Part shown: one piece after another, positions 25,651 to 33,504 of the stretch | How the letters are laid out: every line of letters begins with the position of its first letter | Numbering within the stretch: position 1 is the stretch's first letter | Origin: AC-51 sp036265325 | GTDB lineage: Bacteria; Actinomycetota; UBA4738; HRBIN12 | Direction of reading: 5' to 3' | Assembly: GCA_036265325.1 (NCBI GenBank) | Contig: DATAPH010000049.1 | Location: 1-64,000 of the forward strand | DNA: 64,000 nucleotides | Position numbers and translations under genes: made by a program | The notes under the pieces: model-generated | Database searches by the model: none | Told to the model about the DNA's origin: nothing | Seen by the model: the letters and a program-made list of their open reading frames with translations, nothing else

Positions 25651-25709
25651 GCCCAGGGCGTGTCAGACCCCGCTCATATCGTGTGCTTCCGAACGAAGGG
25701 AGCGCCGAG

Positions 25710-25946
25710 ATGATCCAGACCAACACACGCACCACCCCGTGGGCCGAGGTCCTCACGCTGGGCGACACGCGGTTCGGTGTCCTGGTGGGCGGCCCGTTCG
25801 ACGGGCGGTGTCATCCATTGCCCGACGGGCGAACGCCGCTCGTCCTGGACGTGCCCGGTCCCGGTCCGGGCTCGACGGCGACGCTCCGGTACGAGCTCCG
25901 GGACGGACTCTACCGATACCGCAGCGCCGAACGTTCTGCGGCGTAA
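25710..25946 (+). CDS. Small hypothetical protein, 78 residues
   Basis: I do not recognise this family with certainty. The product has no membrane helix or cysteine-rich motif apart from one Cys, and contains a VLVGGPFDGRCHPLPDG segment; short actinobacterial proteins with a GGPFDG motif exist but have no known role. ATG 25710 has a GAAGGGA site upstream and a TATCGT -10 candidate at 25676-25681. It lies divergently from panB and precedes the rpsF leader. Codon usage looks like that of the neighbours. Confidence 0.6.
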   Translation: MIQTNTRTTPWAEVLTLGDTRFGVLVGGPFDGRCHPLPDGRTPLVLDVPGPGPGSTATLRYELRDGLYRYRSAERSAA

Positions 25947-26007
25947 CCCGAACGCGACTGGCGAGCTGGCAGGGCTCGTCGGCCGGATCCGGGCCGAGCC
26001 GTTCCCG

Positions 26008-26080
26008 TACACTCGTGGACAGCCCTCATACCTACCTGCTCCCCCTCGCGGGGGGCCGTCCAGACCAGAGGAGGTGAACG
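26008..26080 (+). promoter_or_regulatory. rpsF promoter and candidate S6:S18-binding leader
   Basis: TACACT (26008-26013) is a -10 candidate. The leader from about 26017 can fold as GGAC (26017-26020) with GTCC (26058-26061) enclosing a CCCCC-TCGC-GGGGG hairpin (26041-26054); CCG (26056-26058) falls on the 3' side between the two stems. A CCG bulge next to a hairpin is the hallmark of the S6:S18 autoregulatory leader found before many rpsF operons. The match is by eye only. Confidence 0.4.
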
Positions 26081-26407
26081 TTGAGGGAGTACGAGTGCAT
26101 GCTCATCCTGCCTGCCGAGGCCGACGAGGCCTTGGTGACGACGGCGGTCGATCGCATCAGCAAGGTCATCAGCCCCACCGGTGGTGAGGTGACCAAGCTC
26201 GACCGCTGGGGACGCAAGCGCTTCGCCTACGAGCTCGCCCGACGGACGGAGGGGTACTACGTCGTCGTGCAGTTCCACGCGGAGCCCGAGACCCAACAGG
26301 AGCTTGACCGAACGCTCAAGATCGCCGACGAGGTGATCCGGCACAAGGTCCTGCTTCTGCCAGACAAAGCGAAGGCAACAGCTTCCCCCGCCTCTGTCGA
26401 GGCGTGA
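26081..26407 (+). CDS. rpsF: 30S ribosomal protein S6
   Basis: This 108-residue protein binds S18 in the platform of the small subunit. It has the usual REYECMLILPAEADEALVTT start and KLDRWGRKRFAYELARRTEG core. The start codon is TTG, placed seven bases after GAGGAGGTG, with no competing in-frame ATG until residue 7. It opens the conserved rpsF-ssb-rpsR-rplI cluster. The C-terminus is short and Ala-rich. Confidence 0.96.
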   Translation: MREYECMLILPAEADEALVTTAVDRISKVISPTGGEVTKLDRWGRKRFAYELARRTEGYYVVVQFHAEPETQQELDRTLKIADEVIRHKVLLLPDKAKATASPASVEA

Positions 26408-26433
26408 GCGAAGAAAGAAGGGGGAACGCTCCA

Positions 26434-26892
26434 ATGGCGAGCGACAACCAGATCACCATCGTGGGCAACCTGACGGACGACCCGGAGTTGCGCTACACGT
26501 CCAACGGCGCCGCTGTGGCCAACTTCCGCGTGGCCTATTCGACGCGCATCCGCGACGCCGCCGGCAATTGGACCGACGGCGAGACGTCGTTCTTCACGGT
26601 CAACTGCTGGCGCGCCTTGGCCGAGAACGCGGCCGAGACGCTCACGCGGGGCACGCGCGTGGTGGTCACCGGGCGCCTCAAGCAGCGCTCCTGGGAGAAC
26701 CAGGAGGGCGAGAAGCGCACGGTCATCGAGATCGAGGCCGATGACCTCGGTCCAAGCCTGAAGTGGGCCACCGCAAGCGTGACCAAGGCCAACCGCTCCT
26801 CGACGTCGTCCGGTGGGAACGACTGGGGTGCCGCGGTCGCGGCGCCGGTGGGGGCCGGATCGAGCGAGGAGACACCACTGGATGCCGGGTAA
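26434..26892 (+). CDS. ssb: Single-stranded DNA-binding protein with atypical C-terminus
   Basis: This 152-residue protein has a normal OB fold (NQITIVGNLTDDPELRYTSN, then FTVNCWRALAENAAETLTRG). The C-terminal linker is short and ends in SSEETPLDAG; the usual acidic tip that recruits repair and replication proteins (DDDIPF, or a similar DEPPF form) is not there. The last eleven bases overlap rpsR. ATG 26434 is preferred because the family starts at the OB fold and a GAAGGGGG site precedes it. It lies in the standard place between rpsF and rpsR. Confidence 0.93.
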   Translation: MASDNQITIVGNLTDDPELRYTSNGAAVANFRVAYSTRIRDAAGNWTDGETSFFTVNCWRALAENAAETLTRGTRVVVTGRLKQRSWENQEGEKRTVIEIEADDLGPSLKWATASVTKANRSSTSSGGNDWGAAVAAPVGAGSSEETPLDAG

Positions 26893-27154
26893 ACCTGACA
26901 GGTCGAAGCGACCCAAGAAGGACAAAGACGACAAGTGGCAGAAGAAGGGCAAGCGCAAGTTCTGCGTCTTCTGCAAGGACAAGATCGACTACGTCGACTA
27001 CAAGGACCTCCTCACGCTTCGCAAGTTCACGTCCGAGCGCGGCAAGATCCGCGCGCGCCGGGTGACGGGCAACTGCGTGCAGCACCAGCGTGACGTGGCC
27101 CAAGCCGTCAAGAACGCCCGCGAGATGGCCCTGTTGCCGTACTCGAGCCGATGA
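26882..27154 (+). CDS. rpsR: 30S ribosomal protein S18, cysteine-containing form
   Basis: This 90-residue protein has the S18 core (FTSERGKIRARRVTGNCVQHQ). It carries KFCVFCKDK and a downstream GNC cysteine, the C-plus form associated with zinc binding; actinobacteria often also carry a zinc-free paralogue elsewhere. The ATG is inside the last codons of ssb and the stop overlaps rplI as ATGA. Confidence 0.95.
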   Translation: MPGKPDRSKRPKKDKDDKWQKKGKRKFCVFCKDKIDYVDYKDLLTLRKFTSERGKIRARRVTGNCVQHQRDVAQAVKNAREMALLPYSSR

Positions 27155-27603
27155 AGATCATCCTGCAGAAGCCCGTCGACAAGCTCGGGAACCCCGGGGA
27201 CACCGCCGAGGTCGCCGACGGCTACGCGCGCAACTACCTGATCCCCCGGGGGCTCGCGGTCAGGGCCGAGAAGGGCACGGTTCGCCACGCGGAGTCGCTC
27301 AAGCGAGCCCACGTCAACCGGCTCTCCAAGCGCAAGGGTGAGTACGAGGCCCTCGCCTCGAAGCTCATCTCCGGCGGCCCGCTGGTGATCCCGGCGCGCG
27401 CCGGCGAGGAGGGCAAGCTCTTCGGGTCGGTCACCGCAGCCGACATCGTTGCGACGATCAAGGATCGGATCGACTTCGAGGTCGACCGCCACGACGTCAA
27501 GCTCGACGAGCCGATCCGCTCGGTCGGCACGCACGAGGTGAAGGTCAAGCTCTTCCACGAGGTCGAGCCCATCCTCACCGTCGAGGTCGTCGCCGCGGAG
27601 TAA
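27151..27603 (+). CDS. rplI: 50S ribosomal protein L9
   Basis: This 150-residue protein has the N-terminal rRNA-binding domain (MKIILQKPVDKLGNPGDTAE, GYARNYLIPRGLA), the long connecting helix and the C-terminal domain (EGKLFGSVTAADIVATIKD). It closes the rpsF-ssb-rpsR-rplI operon and is followed by a large hairpin. Confidence 0.96.
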   Translation: MKIILQKPVDKLGNPGDTAEVADGYARNYLIPRGLAVRAEKGTVRHAESLKRAHVNRLSKRKGEYEALASKLISGGPLVIPARAGEEGKLFGSVTAADIVATIKDRIDFEVDRHDVKLDEPIRSVGTHEVKVKLFHEVEPILTVEVVAAE

Positions 27604-27611
27604 CGCACGAC

Positions 27612-27689
27612 CGGCGAGGCCGGCAGGGTCGGGAACTGCTCGCCGCCTTCGGCGGATGCGCGGGTTCCCTCACCCCGCCGGCCTCGCCG
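27612..27689 (+). terminator. Branched terminator after rplI
   Basis: CGGCGAGGCCGGC (27612-27624) pairs perfectly with GCCGGCCTCGCCG (27677-27689). The enclosed sequence holds a second hairpin, CCGCC-TTC-GGCGG. A short T-run follows. Confidence 0.7.
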
Positions 27690-27707
27690 TTTCGCGTGTC
27701 AGTGCCG

Positions 27708-27809
27708 CTATTCACAGTTGTGCACATGGCTTTCCACATGTGGAATCCGCAGGTCGCGGCCGGAGTGACAACCTTTGTTGGACGTTCACCTGCGGTTCTC
27801 CAATCCACA
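27708..27809. other. Cluster of DnaA-box-like nonamers before dnaB
   Basis: This 100-base stretch is visibly less GC-rich than its surroundings. It contains CTATTCACA (27708), TTGTGCACA (27718), CTTTCCACA (27730) and CAATCCACA (27801), each one or two bases from the actinobacterial DnaA box TTGTCCACA, and the perfect palindrome TTCCACATGTGGAA (27732-27745). The rest of the 288-base gap between rplI and dnaB shows no gene. Confidence 0.4.
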
Positions 27810-27891
27810 TCGCTTCTCCACTGTCGCCGTTGTGACCAGAGGCGTAGCGTCGCCCGTCGGGTGTTGAGGTTCGTGAGAGAGGGGTCGTGGC

Positions 27892-29250
27892 GTGGCGCGC
27901 GTCGCTGACGAAGTCGTCAAGATCCCCGGGCATCGCATCCCACCACAGGACCTCGACGCCGAGCGGTCGGTCCTCGGCGCCATGCTGCTGTCGACCGAGG
28001 CGATGGCCGAGGTCGTCGAGCTGCTCGATGCCGACGACTTCTACAGGTCGGCGCACGGCAAGATCTATCAAGCACTGCGCATGTTGTTCGCGCAGGGCGA
28101 GCCGATCGACGTCATCACGGCCGTCGACGCGCTTCGGCGCGGCGGCATCCTCGACGAGGTCGGCGGCGCCCTGTACCTGCGCGACCTCGTCGACGAGGTC
28201 CCCACTCCAGCCGGAGCACCGCACTACGCGAGGATCGTCGCCGACGCCGCGCTTCGCCGCCGGCTGATCGGCGCGGCGGCGGACATCATCGATACCGCGT
28301 ACGAGGGCGCGACCGACGCCGACGACATCGCCGACGGCGCCGAGCAGCGCATCTACGACGTCGCCCGGCGCGAGGACACCGAGGACGCCGCCATCGTCGG
28401 TGACCTCATCAACCAGGCGATGTCTGAGTTGGAGTCCATCCAGAACCGAGAGTCCGCGTACACGGGCCTCCCGACGGGCTTCCGCGATCTCGACGACCTC
28501 ACGTCCGGGCTGCAGCCGGGCAACCTCGTGATCATCGCCGCGCGACCAGGGATCGGGAAGTCCTCGCTCGCGATCAACATCGCGCGCAACGTGGCCGTGA
28601 CGAACGAGCCGGTCGCAGTGTTCTCCCTCGAGATGAGCCGCTACGAGATCGGCATGCGTTTGCTCTGCGGCGAGGCGCGGGTGCCGTGGGACCGGATCCG
28701 CAACAAGCGGGTGGGCCCGGACGACTGGATCCGCGTGGTGCAGGCGGGCGAGACGCTGCACGAAGCGCCGCTGCACATCGTCGACGCCGGCAACGTGAAC
28801 ATCGTCGACATCCGCGCGAAGGCGCGGCGCATGAAGACCGGCCGGCAGGGCCTGTCGATGATCATCGTCGACTACCTGCAGCTGATGACGTCGCCGAACG
28901 CGAGGCGTCCCGACAACCGGCAGCAGGAGGTCGCCGAGATCTCCCGGTCGCTCAAGCTCCTCGCCAAAGAGCTCTCGATCCCCGTGGTCGCGCTCTCGCA
29001 GCTCAACCGAAACCCCGAAGCGCGCGCCGACAAGCGGCCGCAACTCTCCGACCTCCGTGAGTCGGGTGCGATCGAGCAGGATTCCGACATCGTGCTGTTC
29101 ATCCACCGTGACGACCTCGACCCGGAGAAGAAGCGCGAGGCCGAGCTGATCTTGGCCAAGCACCGCAACGGGCCGACGGGCAACGTGCGTCTCCACTTCG
29201 AGCCTTCGCTCACGATGTTCCGCAACGCCGCGCGCGACCAGGGCGTGTGA
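27892..29250 (+). CDS. dnaB: Replicative DNA helicase
   Basis: This 452-residue hexameric helicase unwinds DNA at the replication fork. The N-terminal DnaG-interaction domain (PPQDLDAERSVLGAMLLSTE) and the RecA-like motor are complete: Walker A AARPGIGKSS, Walker B MIIVDYLQLM, and the SQLNRNPEAR and LRESGAIEQDSD motifs. There is no intein, unlike several mycobacterial dnaB genes. The start is GTG. It follows rpsF-ssb-rpsR-rplI as in many actinobacteria, and its stop overlaps nth. Confidence 0.96.
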   Translation: MARVADEVVKIPGHRIPPQDLDAERSVLGAMLLSTEAMAEVVELLDADDFYRSAHGKIYQALRMLFAQGEPIDVITAVDALRRGGILDEVGGALYLRDLVDEVPTPAGAPHYARIVADAALRRRLIGAAADIIDTAYEGATDADDIADGAEQRIYDVARREDTEDAAIVGDLINQAMSELESIQNRESAYTGLPTGFRDLDDLTSGLQPGNLVIIAARPGIGKSSLAINIARNVAVTNEPVAVFSLEMSRYEIGMRLLCGEARVPWDRIRNKRVGPDDWIRVVQAGETLHEAPLHIVDAGNVNIVDIRAKARRMKTGRQGLSMIIVDYLQLMTSPNARRPDNRQQEVAEISRSLKLLAKELSIPVVALSQLNRNPEARADKRPQLSDLRESGAIEQDSDIVLFIHRDDLDPEKKREAELILAKHRNGPTGNVRLHFEPSLTMFRNAARDQGV

Positions 29251-29957
29251 GCGCGACCGACCTTCCCAACGCGAACAGCCGTCGCCTCCGGGCGATCCAT
29301 CGCCGGCTCGTCAAGCGCTTCGGCGAGCTCGTGCCGCCTCGGGCGGCCGACCCGCTCGATGAGCTCGTGCTCACCGTGCTCAGCCAGCACACCAGCGACC
29401 GCAACGCCGAGCGGGCGTTCGCGTCGCTGCGAAGCGCGTATCCGGACTGGCACGCGGTGGTGGACGCGCGATCGGGTGATGTCGCCGACGTCATCCGGAG
29501 TGGTGGCCTCGCGAACACCAAGGCGCCGAGGATCCAGGCGATCCTTCGCGAGGTGGCCGAGCGCGAGGGCTCATACACGCTCGACCCGCTTCGCGAGATG
29601 TCCGACGCGGACGCGCGCGACTACCTGACGTCGTTGCCCGGTATCGGGCCGAAGACCGCCGCGGTCGTGCTGAGCTTCGCGCTCGGCCGTGACGCGATGC
29701 CGGTCGACACGCACGTCCACCGGGTCACGCGGCGGCTCGGGATCGTCCCAGACAAGGTCTCCGCCGAACGCGCCGACCGCATCCTCCACGATCTCGTGCC
29801 CGAGGGGCTGCGCACGCCGTTGCACGTCGCGTTCATCCGATTGGGGCGAGAGATCTGCAAGGCGCCCGTCCCTCGATGCGCGCAGTGTCCGCTGAAGGAC
29901 CTGTGTCCGACCGCCCCTCGGTATCTCCCGGATAGGCGGCGTCGGACGAGTCGCTGA
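29247..29957 (+). CDS. nth: Endonuclease III
   Basis: This 236-residue DNA glycosylase/AP lyase removes oxidised pyrimidines. It has the helix-hairpin-helix LPGIGPKTAAVVLSFA with catalytic Lys, the catalytic Asp in MPVDTHVHRVTRRLG, and a complete C-x6-C-x2-C-x5-C iron-sulfur cluster motif (CKAPVPRCAQCPLKDLC). GTG overlaps the dnaB stop as GTGA, so repair and replication genes are coupled. It converges with the M23 peptidase gene six bases away. Confidence 0.94.
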   Translation: MSATDLPNANSRRLRAIHRRLVKRFGELVPPRAADPLDELVLTVLSQHTSDRNAERAFASLRSAYPDWHAVVDARSGDVADVIRSGGLANTKAPRIQAILREVAEREGSYTLDPLREMSDADARDYLTSLPGIGPKTAAVVLSFALGRDAMPVDTHVHRVTRRLGIVPDKVSAERADRILHDLVPEGLRTPLHVAFIRLGREICKAPVPRCAQCPLKDLCPTAPRYLPDRRRRTSR

Positions 29958-29963
29958 CCCGGG

Positions 29964-31004
29964 TCAGCCGCGGGTGCACACCTTGTTCAAGAAGGGATAA
30001 GGATCGACGGCATCGAGGATGCGCCGGAAGCTCGACGGGGCGACGTGCAGCGGTTCCGGCACGATCCACGGGTGCCACTCGAAGTGGTCGTGCGGCGTCA
30101 GCGCATCCCCGGTTTGCCCTACGTAGCCGATCACGGTGCCTGCCCGAACGTAACCGAGGTGCCCGAACCGGCTCAGGTGGGCGTTGCGGACGAACCCCTG
30201 GTCGCCGACCAACCCCACGGAGCGTCCGGCGAACCAGGTGTCGGTATGCGCGACGGCGTACCCGGAGAATGGCGCGCGGATCGGTCGGCCGATCGATGCG
30301 TGGACGTCGTTGCCTTCGTGCGGATGGTAGCCACCGGTGCTCCGCGGCACGCCGAAGTCGTCGCGATACGAGACGGTTCCCTTCACCGGACAGACCGAGA
30401 ACGGGTGCGTCGTCGCGGAGTCATCGGTGCCCGGTCGCGGATACGAGTTGAATCGATCGGTTCGGACGATGTGGTGCCACGCTGTGGCGGGCCGTCCGTA
30501 CATCAGCCAGATCCAGCGCATCCCCGCGATCAGCTGTTGCACGACACGGGTGTTCACGGTCGTGTGTGGACACGCGTCCCAGCCGCGCACGAAGCATCTC
30601 GGTTTCAGGATCAACTCGTGCCGGTTGTCGCTGAGCCACGGACCGGCGATGGTTCTCATCTCTTCGACCGTCATCGCGAACTCGCCGTGCCACCGGTGCC
30701 ACGGCGCTCGTGCAACGAACGACGTATCGAACCCGGTGTCCTGCCAGCAGACGATCTTCGCCAGATACGGGGACTTCGACCAGGCCATCGGCAGGTTCCG
30801 CGAAAGCCGGATGGCCGTCGCGACCTGCGTGTGGAAGTGCGGGGGGACGTTCGGGCTGCGGCAGTCGCTCGGCGCGGCCACGGCCGCCGAGGCGGGCGTC
30901 GGCGCTCCCGCGTCGACACCGGCGAGAAGCATCAGCGTTGCGAGCGCGGCAACGAGTCGGCTGCGACGCGCCGCGCTCTTACGCCCCGCGGTCTTCGTCG
31001 TCAT
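29964..31004 (-). CDS. Secreted M23-family peptidase with novel N-terminal domain
   Basis: This 346-residue protein has a basic N-terminus and signal peptide (RLVAALATLMLLAGVDAGAP, cleavage after ASA-like site). The C-terminal third is a LytM/M23 zinc peptidase: HxxxD in YHPHEGNDVHA and HxH in LTPHDHFEWHP, spaced as in active endopeptidases that cut wall peptides. The middle 150 residues, rich in Trp and His (APWHRWHGEFAMTVEEM) with paired cysteines, match no domain I know. The start is ATG 31004; an upstream extension runs through the tRNA and is not real. Confidence 0.83.
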   Translation of the reverse strand: MTTKTAGRKSAARRSRLVAALATLMLLAGVDAGAPTPASAAVAAPSDCRSPNVPPHFHTQVATAIRLSRNLPMAWSKSPYLAKIVCWQDTGFDTSFVARAPWHRWHGEFAMTVEEMRTIAGPWLSDNRHELILKPRCFVRGWDACPHTTVNTRVVQQLIAGMRWIWLMYGRPATAWHHIVRTDRFNSYPRPGTDDSATTHPFSVCPVKGTVSYRDDFGVPRSTGGYHPHEGNDVHASIGRPIRAPFSGYAVAHTDTWFAGRSVGLVGDQGFVRNAHLSRFGHLGYVRAGTVIGYVGQTGDALTPHDHFEWHPWIVPEPLHVAPSSFRRILDAVDPYPFLNKVCTRG

Positions 31005-31064
31005 GAGGAGGCGGCGCCGTGTCGTGGGAGGGTCGCGATGACCGCGGTCGCACAACGCATCGAG

Positions 31065-31135
31065 AGCGGGTGAGGGGAATCGAACCCCCGTTTCAAGCTT
31101 GGGAAGCTTGCGTTCTGCCATTGAACCACACCCGC
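31065..31135 (-). tRNA. tRNA-Gly, anticodon CCC
   Basis: The 71-base minus-strand sequence folds as a full cloverleaf: acceptor GCGGGTG/CACCCGC, D arm GTTC/GAAC, anticodon stem CAAGC/GCTTG with loop TTCCCAA, and T arm GGGG/CCCC with TTCGATT loop. The anticodon CCC reads GGG. The discriminator is U and the 3' CCA is not encoded. TAGACT on the minus strand (plus 31167-31172), about 30 bases upstream, is a -10 candidate. Confidence 0.95.
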
Positions 31136-31219
31136 GTGACCCCACCGCCCGAGGGCGACGGGCCTCAGTCTAGCGACGCACTCTCATCGCGGCGAGGGTC
31201 GGGCCCGCGGAGCCGGCGG

Positions 31220-31234
31220 TAGCCTGTCCGGCCT
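31220..31234 (+). promoter_or_regulatory. Leaderless -10 element for trpD
   Basis: TAGCCT at 31220-31225 is nine bases before the trpD ATG; no Shine-Dalgarno sequence is present. Confidence 0.5.
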
Positions 31235-32257
31235 ATGACCGACCAGGATCTCTGGCCCAACGTCCTCACCGAGTTGTCGCACCGTCGCGCGCTCGACGCC
31301 GACGACGCGTCCGCGGCGATGACCGCGATGATGGAGGGCGACGCCACCGAGGCGCAGATCGGCGCGTTCCTGCTCGGGCTTCGCACCAAGGGCGAGACGG
31401 TCGAGGAGATGGAGGCGTTCGCGGCAGCGATGCTGTCGTTCGCCGTCCCCGTCCGTGCGCCCGAGCCGGTGATCGACACCTGCGGGACGGGCGGCGATCG
31501 TGCGGGCACGTTCAACATCTCGACGATCGCGGCGCTCGTCGTCGCGGGCGCTGGCGTCCCCGTCGCCAAGCACGGGAACCGCGCCGCGACCAGCCGCTGC
31601 GGCTCGGCAGACCTCCTCGAAGAGTTGGGGATCAACATCGAGCTCGACGCCGGCGGCGTCGAGCGCTGCCTCGACGAGGCGGGAATCGGCTTCATGTTCG
31701 CCCGGCGCTTCCACCCGGCGATGGCCCATGTCGCGCCGGTCCGCGCCGAGCTCAAGGTGCCGACCGCGTTCAACTTCCTCGGGCCCCTGACGAACCCGGC
31801 TCGCCCGTACGCGCAGGTGGTCGGGGTAGCCGACGAGCGGATGCTCCCGCTGATGGCCGAGGTTCTCGCCCGTCGCGGGACGCGGGCGCTGCTGTTCCGC
31901 GGCGTCGACGGCCTCGACGAGCTCACCACGACCGACCTCTCGACGGTGTACGACGTGAAGGACGGGACGGTGCGCGAGACGCATCTCGATCCGGCGAAGT
32001 TCGGCCTGGGCAAGGTCAAGCCCGACGAGCTCGCCGGCGGCGACGCGCCGTACAACGCCGAGATCGCCCGGAGGATCCTCGATGGTGAGACGGGCGCCTA
32101 CCGCGATGTCGTGGTGCTCAACGCCGGCGCTGCCCTCCGCGTCGCGGGTTTCGCCGAGAGCCTCGAGGAAGGCATGGCAACGGCCGCACGCGCGATCGAC
32201 GACGGTGAGGCCGCCAAGACGTTGATCCGCTGGGTCGAGGTCTCCAACGGCGGGTAG
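31235..32257 (+). CDS. trpD: Anthranilate phosphoribosyltransferase
   Basis: This 340-residue enzyme joins anthranilate to PRPP in tryptophan synthesis. Family motifs are VIDTCGTGGDRAGTFNISTI (PRPP binding), KHGNRAATSRCGSADLLEEL, PVRAELKVPTAFNFLGPLTN and the GVDGLDELTTT segment. It stands alone, away from other trp genes, as trpD does in several actinobacteria. It has its own leaderless promoter, so regulation by a leader-peptide attenuator is not possible here. Confidence 0.95.
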   Translation: MTDQDLWPNVLTELSHRRALDADDASAAMTAMMEGDATEAQIGAFLLGLRTKGETVEEMEAFAAAMLSFAVPVRAPEPVIDTCGTGGDRAGTFNISTIAALVVAGAGVPVAKHGNRAATSRCGSADLLEELGINIELDAGGVERCLDEAGIGFMFARRFHPAMAHVAPVRAELKVPTAFNFLGPLTNPARPYAQVVGVADERMLPLMAEVLARRGTRALLFRGVDGLDELTTTDLSTVYDVKDGTVRETHLDPAKFGLGKVKPDELAGGDAPYNAEIARRILDGETGAYRDVVVLNAGAALRVAGFAESLEEGMATAARAIDDGEAAKTLIRWVEVSNGG

Positions 32258-32267
32258 CATCGCGCCG
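32255..32267 (+). promoter_or_regulatory. Leaderless -10 element for dcd, overlapping the trpD stop
   Basis: TAGCAT (32255-32260) includes the TAG stop codon of trpD and lies seven bases before the dcd ATG. Confidence 0.55.
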
Positions 32268-32828
32268 ATGATCCTGTCCGACCGCGACATCCGCACGGAG
32301 CTCGACGCAGGCCGCATCATCATCGATCCCTATGACGAGCGATGCTTGCAGCCGTCGTCCGTCGACCTCCACGTCGACAGCCAGTTCCGCGTGTTCGCCA
32401 ACTCGCGCTACCCGTTCATCGACGTGCGCGACGAGATGCCCGATCTCACCGAGCTCGTCGAGGTGAAGCCGGACGAGCCATTCATCCTGCATCCCGGCGA
32501 GTTCGTGCTGGGATCGACGCTCGAGCGCGTCGCGCTGCCCGACGATCTCGTTGCGCGCCTCGAGGGCAAGTCCTCGCTCGGACGCTTGGGATTGCTGATC
32601 CACTCGACGGCCGGCTACGTCGATCCGGGATGGGACGGCTACCTTACGCTCGAGCTGAGCAACGTCGCGAACCTGCCGATCACCCTGTACCCCGGGATGA
32701 AGATCGGACAGATCTCGTTCTTCAAGCTGACGTCGCCTGCGGAAACGCCGTACGGGTCGGCGGGCAACAAGTACCAAGGCCAGCGCGGGCCGACGCCGAG
32801 CCGGTTCTACCGCGACTTCGGCAGCTGA
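32268..32828 (+). CDS. dcd: dCTP deaminase, probably bifunctional dCTP deaminase/dUTPase
   Basis: This 186-residue trimeric enzyme makes deoxyuridine nucleotides for thymidylate synthesis. The core motif GKSSLGRLGLLIHSTAGYVD is close to the bifunctional M. tuberculosis and archaeal enzymes (HSTAG or HQTAG) and differs from the mono-functional E. coli form (HVTAH). It therefore probably goes from dCTP to dUMP directly; that is inferred. It ends one base before the stop of the convergent regulator. Confidence 0.93.
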   Translation: MILSDRDIRTELDAGRIIIDPYDERCLQPSSVDLHVDSQFRVFANSRYPFIDVRDEMPDLTELVEVKPDEPFILHPGEFVLGSTLERVALPDDLVARLEGKSSLGRLGLLIHSTAGYVDPGWDGYLTLELSNVANLPITLYPGMKIGQISFFKLTSPAETPYGSAGNKYQGQRGPTPSRFYRDFGS

Positions 32829-32829
32829 C

Positions 32830-33504
32830 CTACTGCTCGGTCAAGAGCGCCCCGGGCACCGGCCCGACGCCCATCTGCACGGCCATCATCGCGGCCTGCG
32901 TGCGGTTCGTGACGCCGAGCTTGCGGAAGATCGCCGCGAGGTGCGCCTTGACCGTCTTCTCCGACAGGTACAGCCGCCCCGCGATCTCGCGGTTCGACCG
33001 ACCCTCGGCGAGCAGCGCGAGGATGTCGTGCTCGCGCTGGGTCAGGCTGTACTCGCTGCGGCGTCCGTTCGACGAGCTGTTGGACGCTTCCTGGTCCTCG
33101 AACAGGTTCTGGATCACGCGCGGACTGAGCACGTTGCCGCTGCCCGACATCGCCACGTTGATCGCCTGGCTGAGGTCTTCGGGCGTCGCGTCCTTCAAGA
33201 GGTATCCGGAGGCGCCGTCGGCGAGCGCGCGCTTCACGTACGGCGCGTTCTCGTAGGTCGACAGCATGATCACAGGCATCTCTTGCCACTCGGCCTTGAT
33301 CGCACGGAGCAGCTCAAGTCCGTCGAGATCGGGCATGCGGACGTCGACCAGGGCGAGGTCCACCTTGCCGGTCGACCGGAGCGCCTCGAGCGCGGCCGCC
33401 GAGGACTCCGCCTCGATGACCTCCGCATCGGGGAAGCCCTCCTTCACCACATAGTTCATGCCACGGCGCACGAGCGCGTGGTCATCCACGACCAAGATCC
33501 TCAT
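32830..33504 (-). CDS. NarL/FixJ-family response regulator
   Basis: This 224-residue regulator has a receiver domain (Asp7-Asp8, phospho-acceptor Asp54 in LALVDVRMPDLDG, Lys in YLLKDATPED), a Ser/Asn-rich linker (EASNSSSNGRRSE) and a LuxR-type helix-turn-helix (LTQREHDILALLAEGRSNRE). The ATG overlaps the kinase stop as ATGA, so it is translated with that kinase. Confidence 0.93.
   Translation of the reverse strand: MRILVVDDHALVRRGMNYVVKEGFPDAEVIEAESSAAALEALRSTGKVDLALVDVRMPDLDGLELLRAIKAEWQEMPVIMLSTYENAPYVKRALADGASGYLLKDATPEDLSQAINVAMSGSGNVLSPRVIQNLFEDQEASNSSSNGRRSEYSLTQREHDILALLAEGRSNREIAGRLYLSEKTVKAHLAAIFRKLGVTNRTQAAMMAVQMGVGPVPGALLTEQ

Noticed and set aside
27892..29250. Intein in dnaB
   Set aside because: The protein has normal length and uninterrupted Walker A and B regions.
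31065..31145. Longer N-terminus for the M23 peptidase
   Set aside because: The open frame continues through the tRNA-Gly gene, so the upstream part is not protein-coding.
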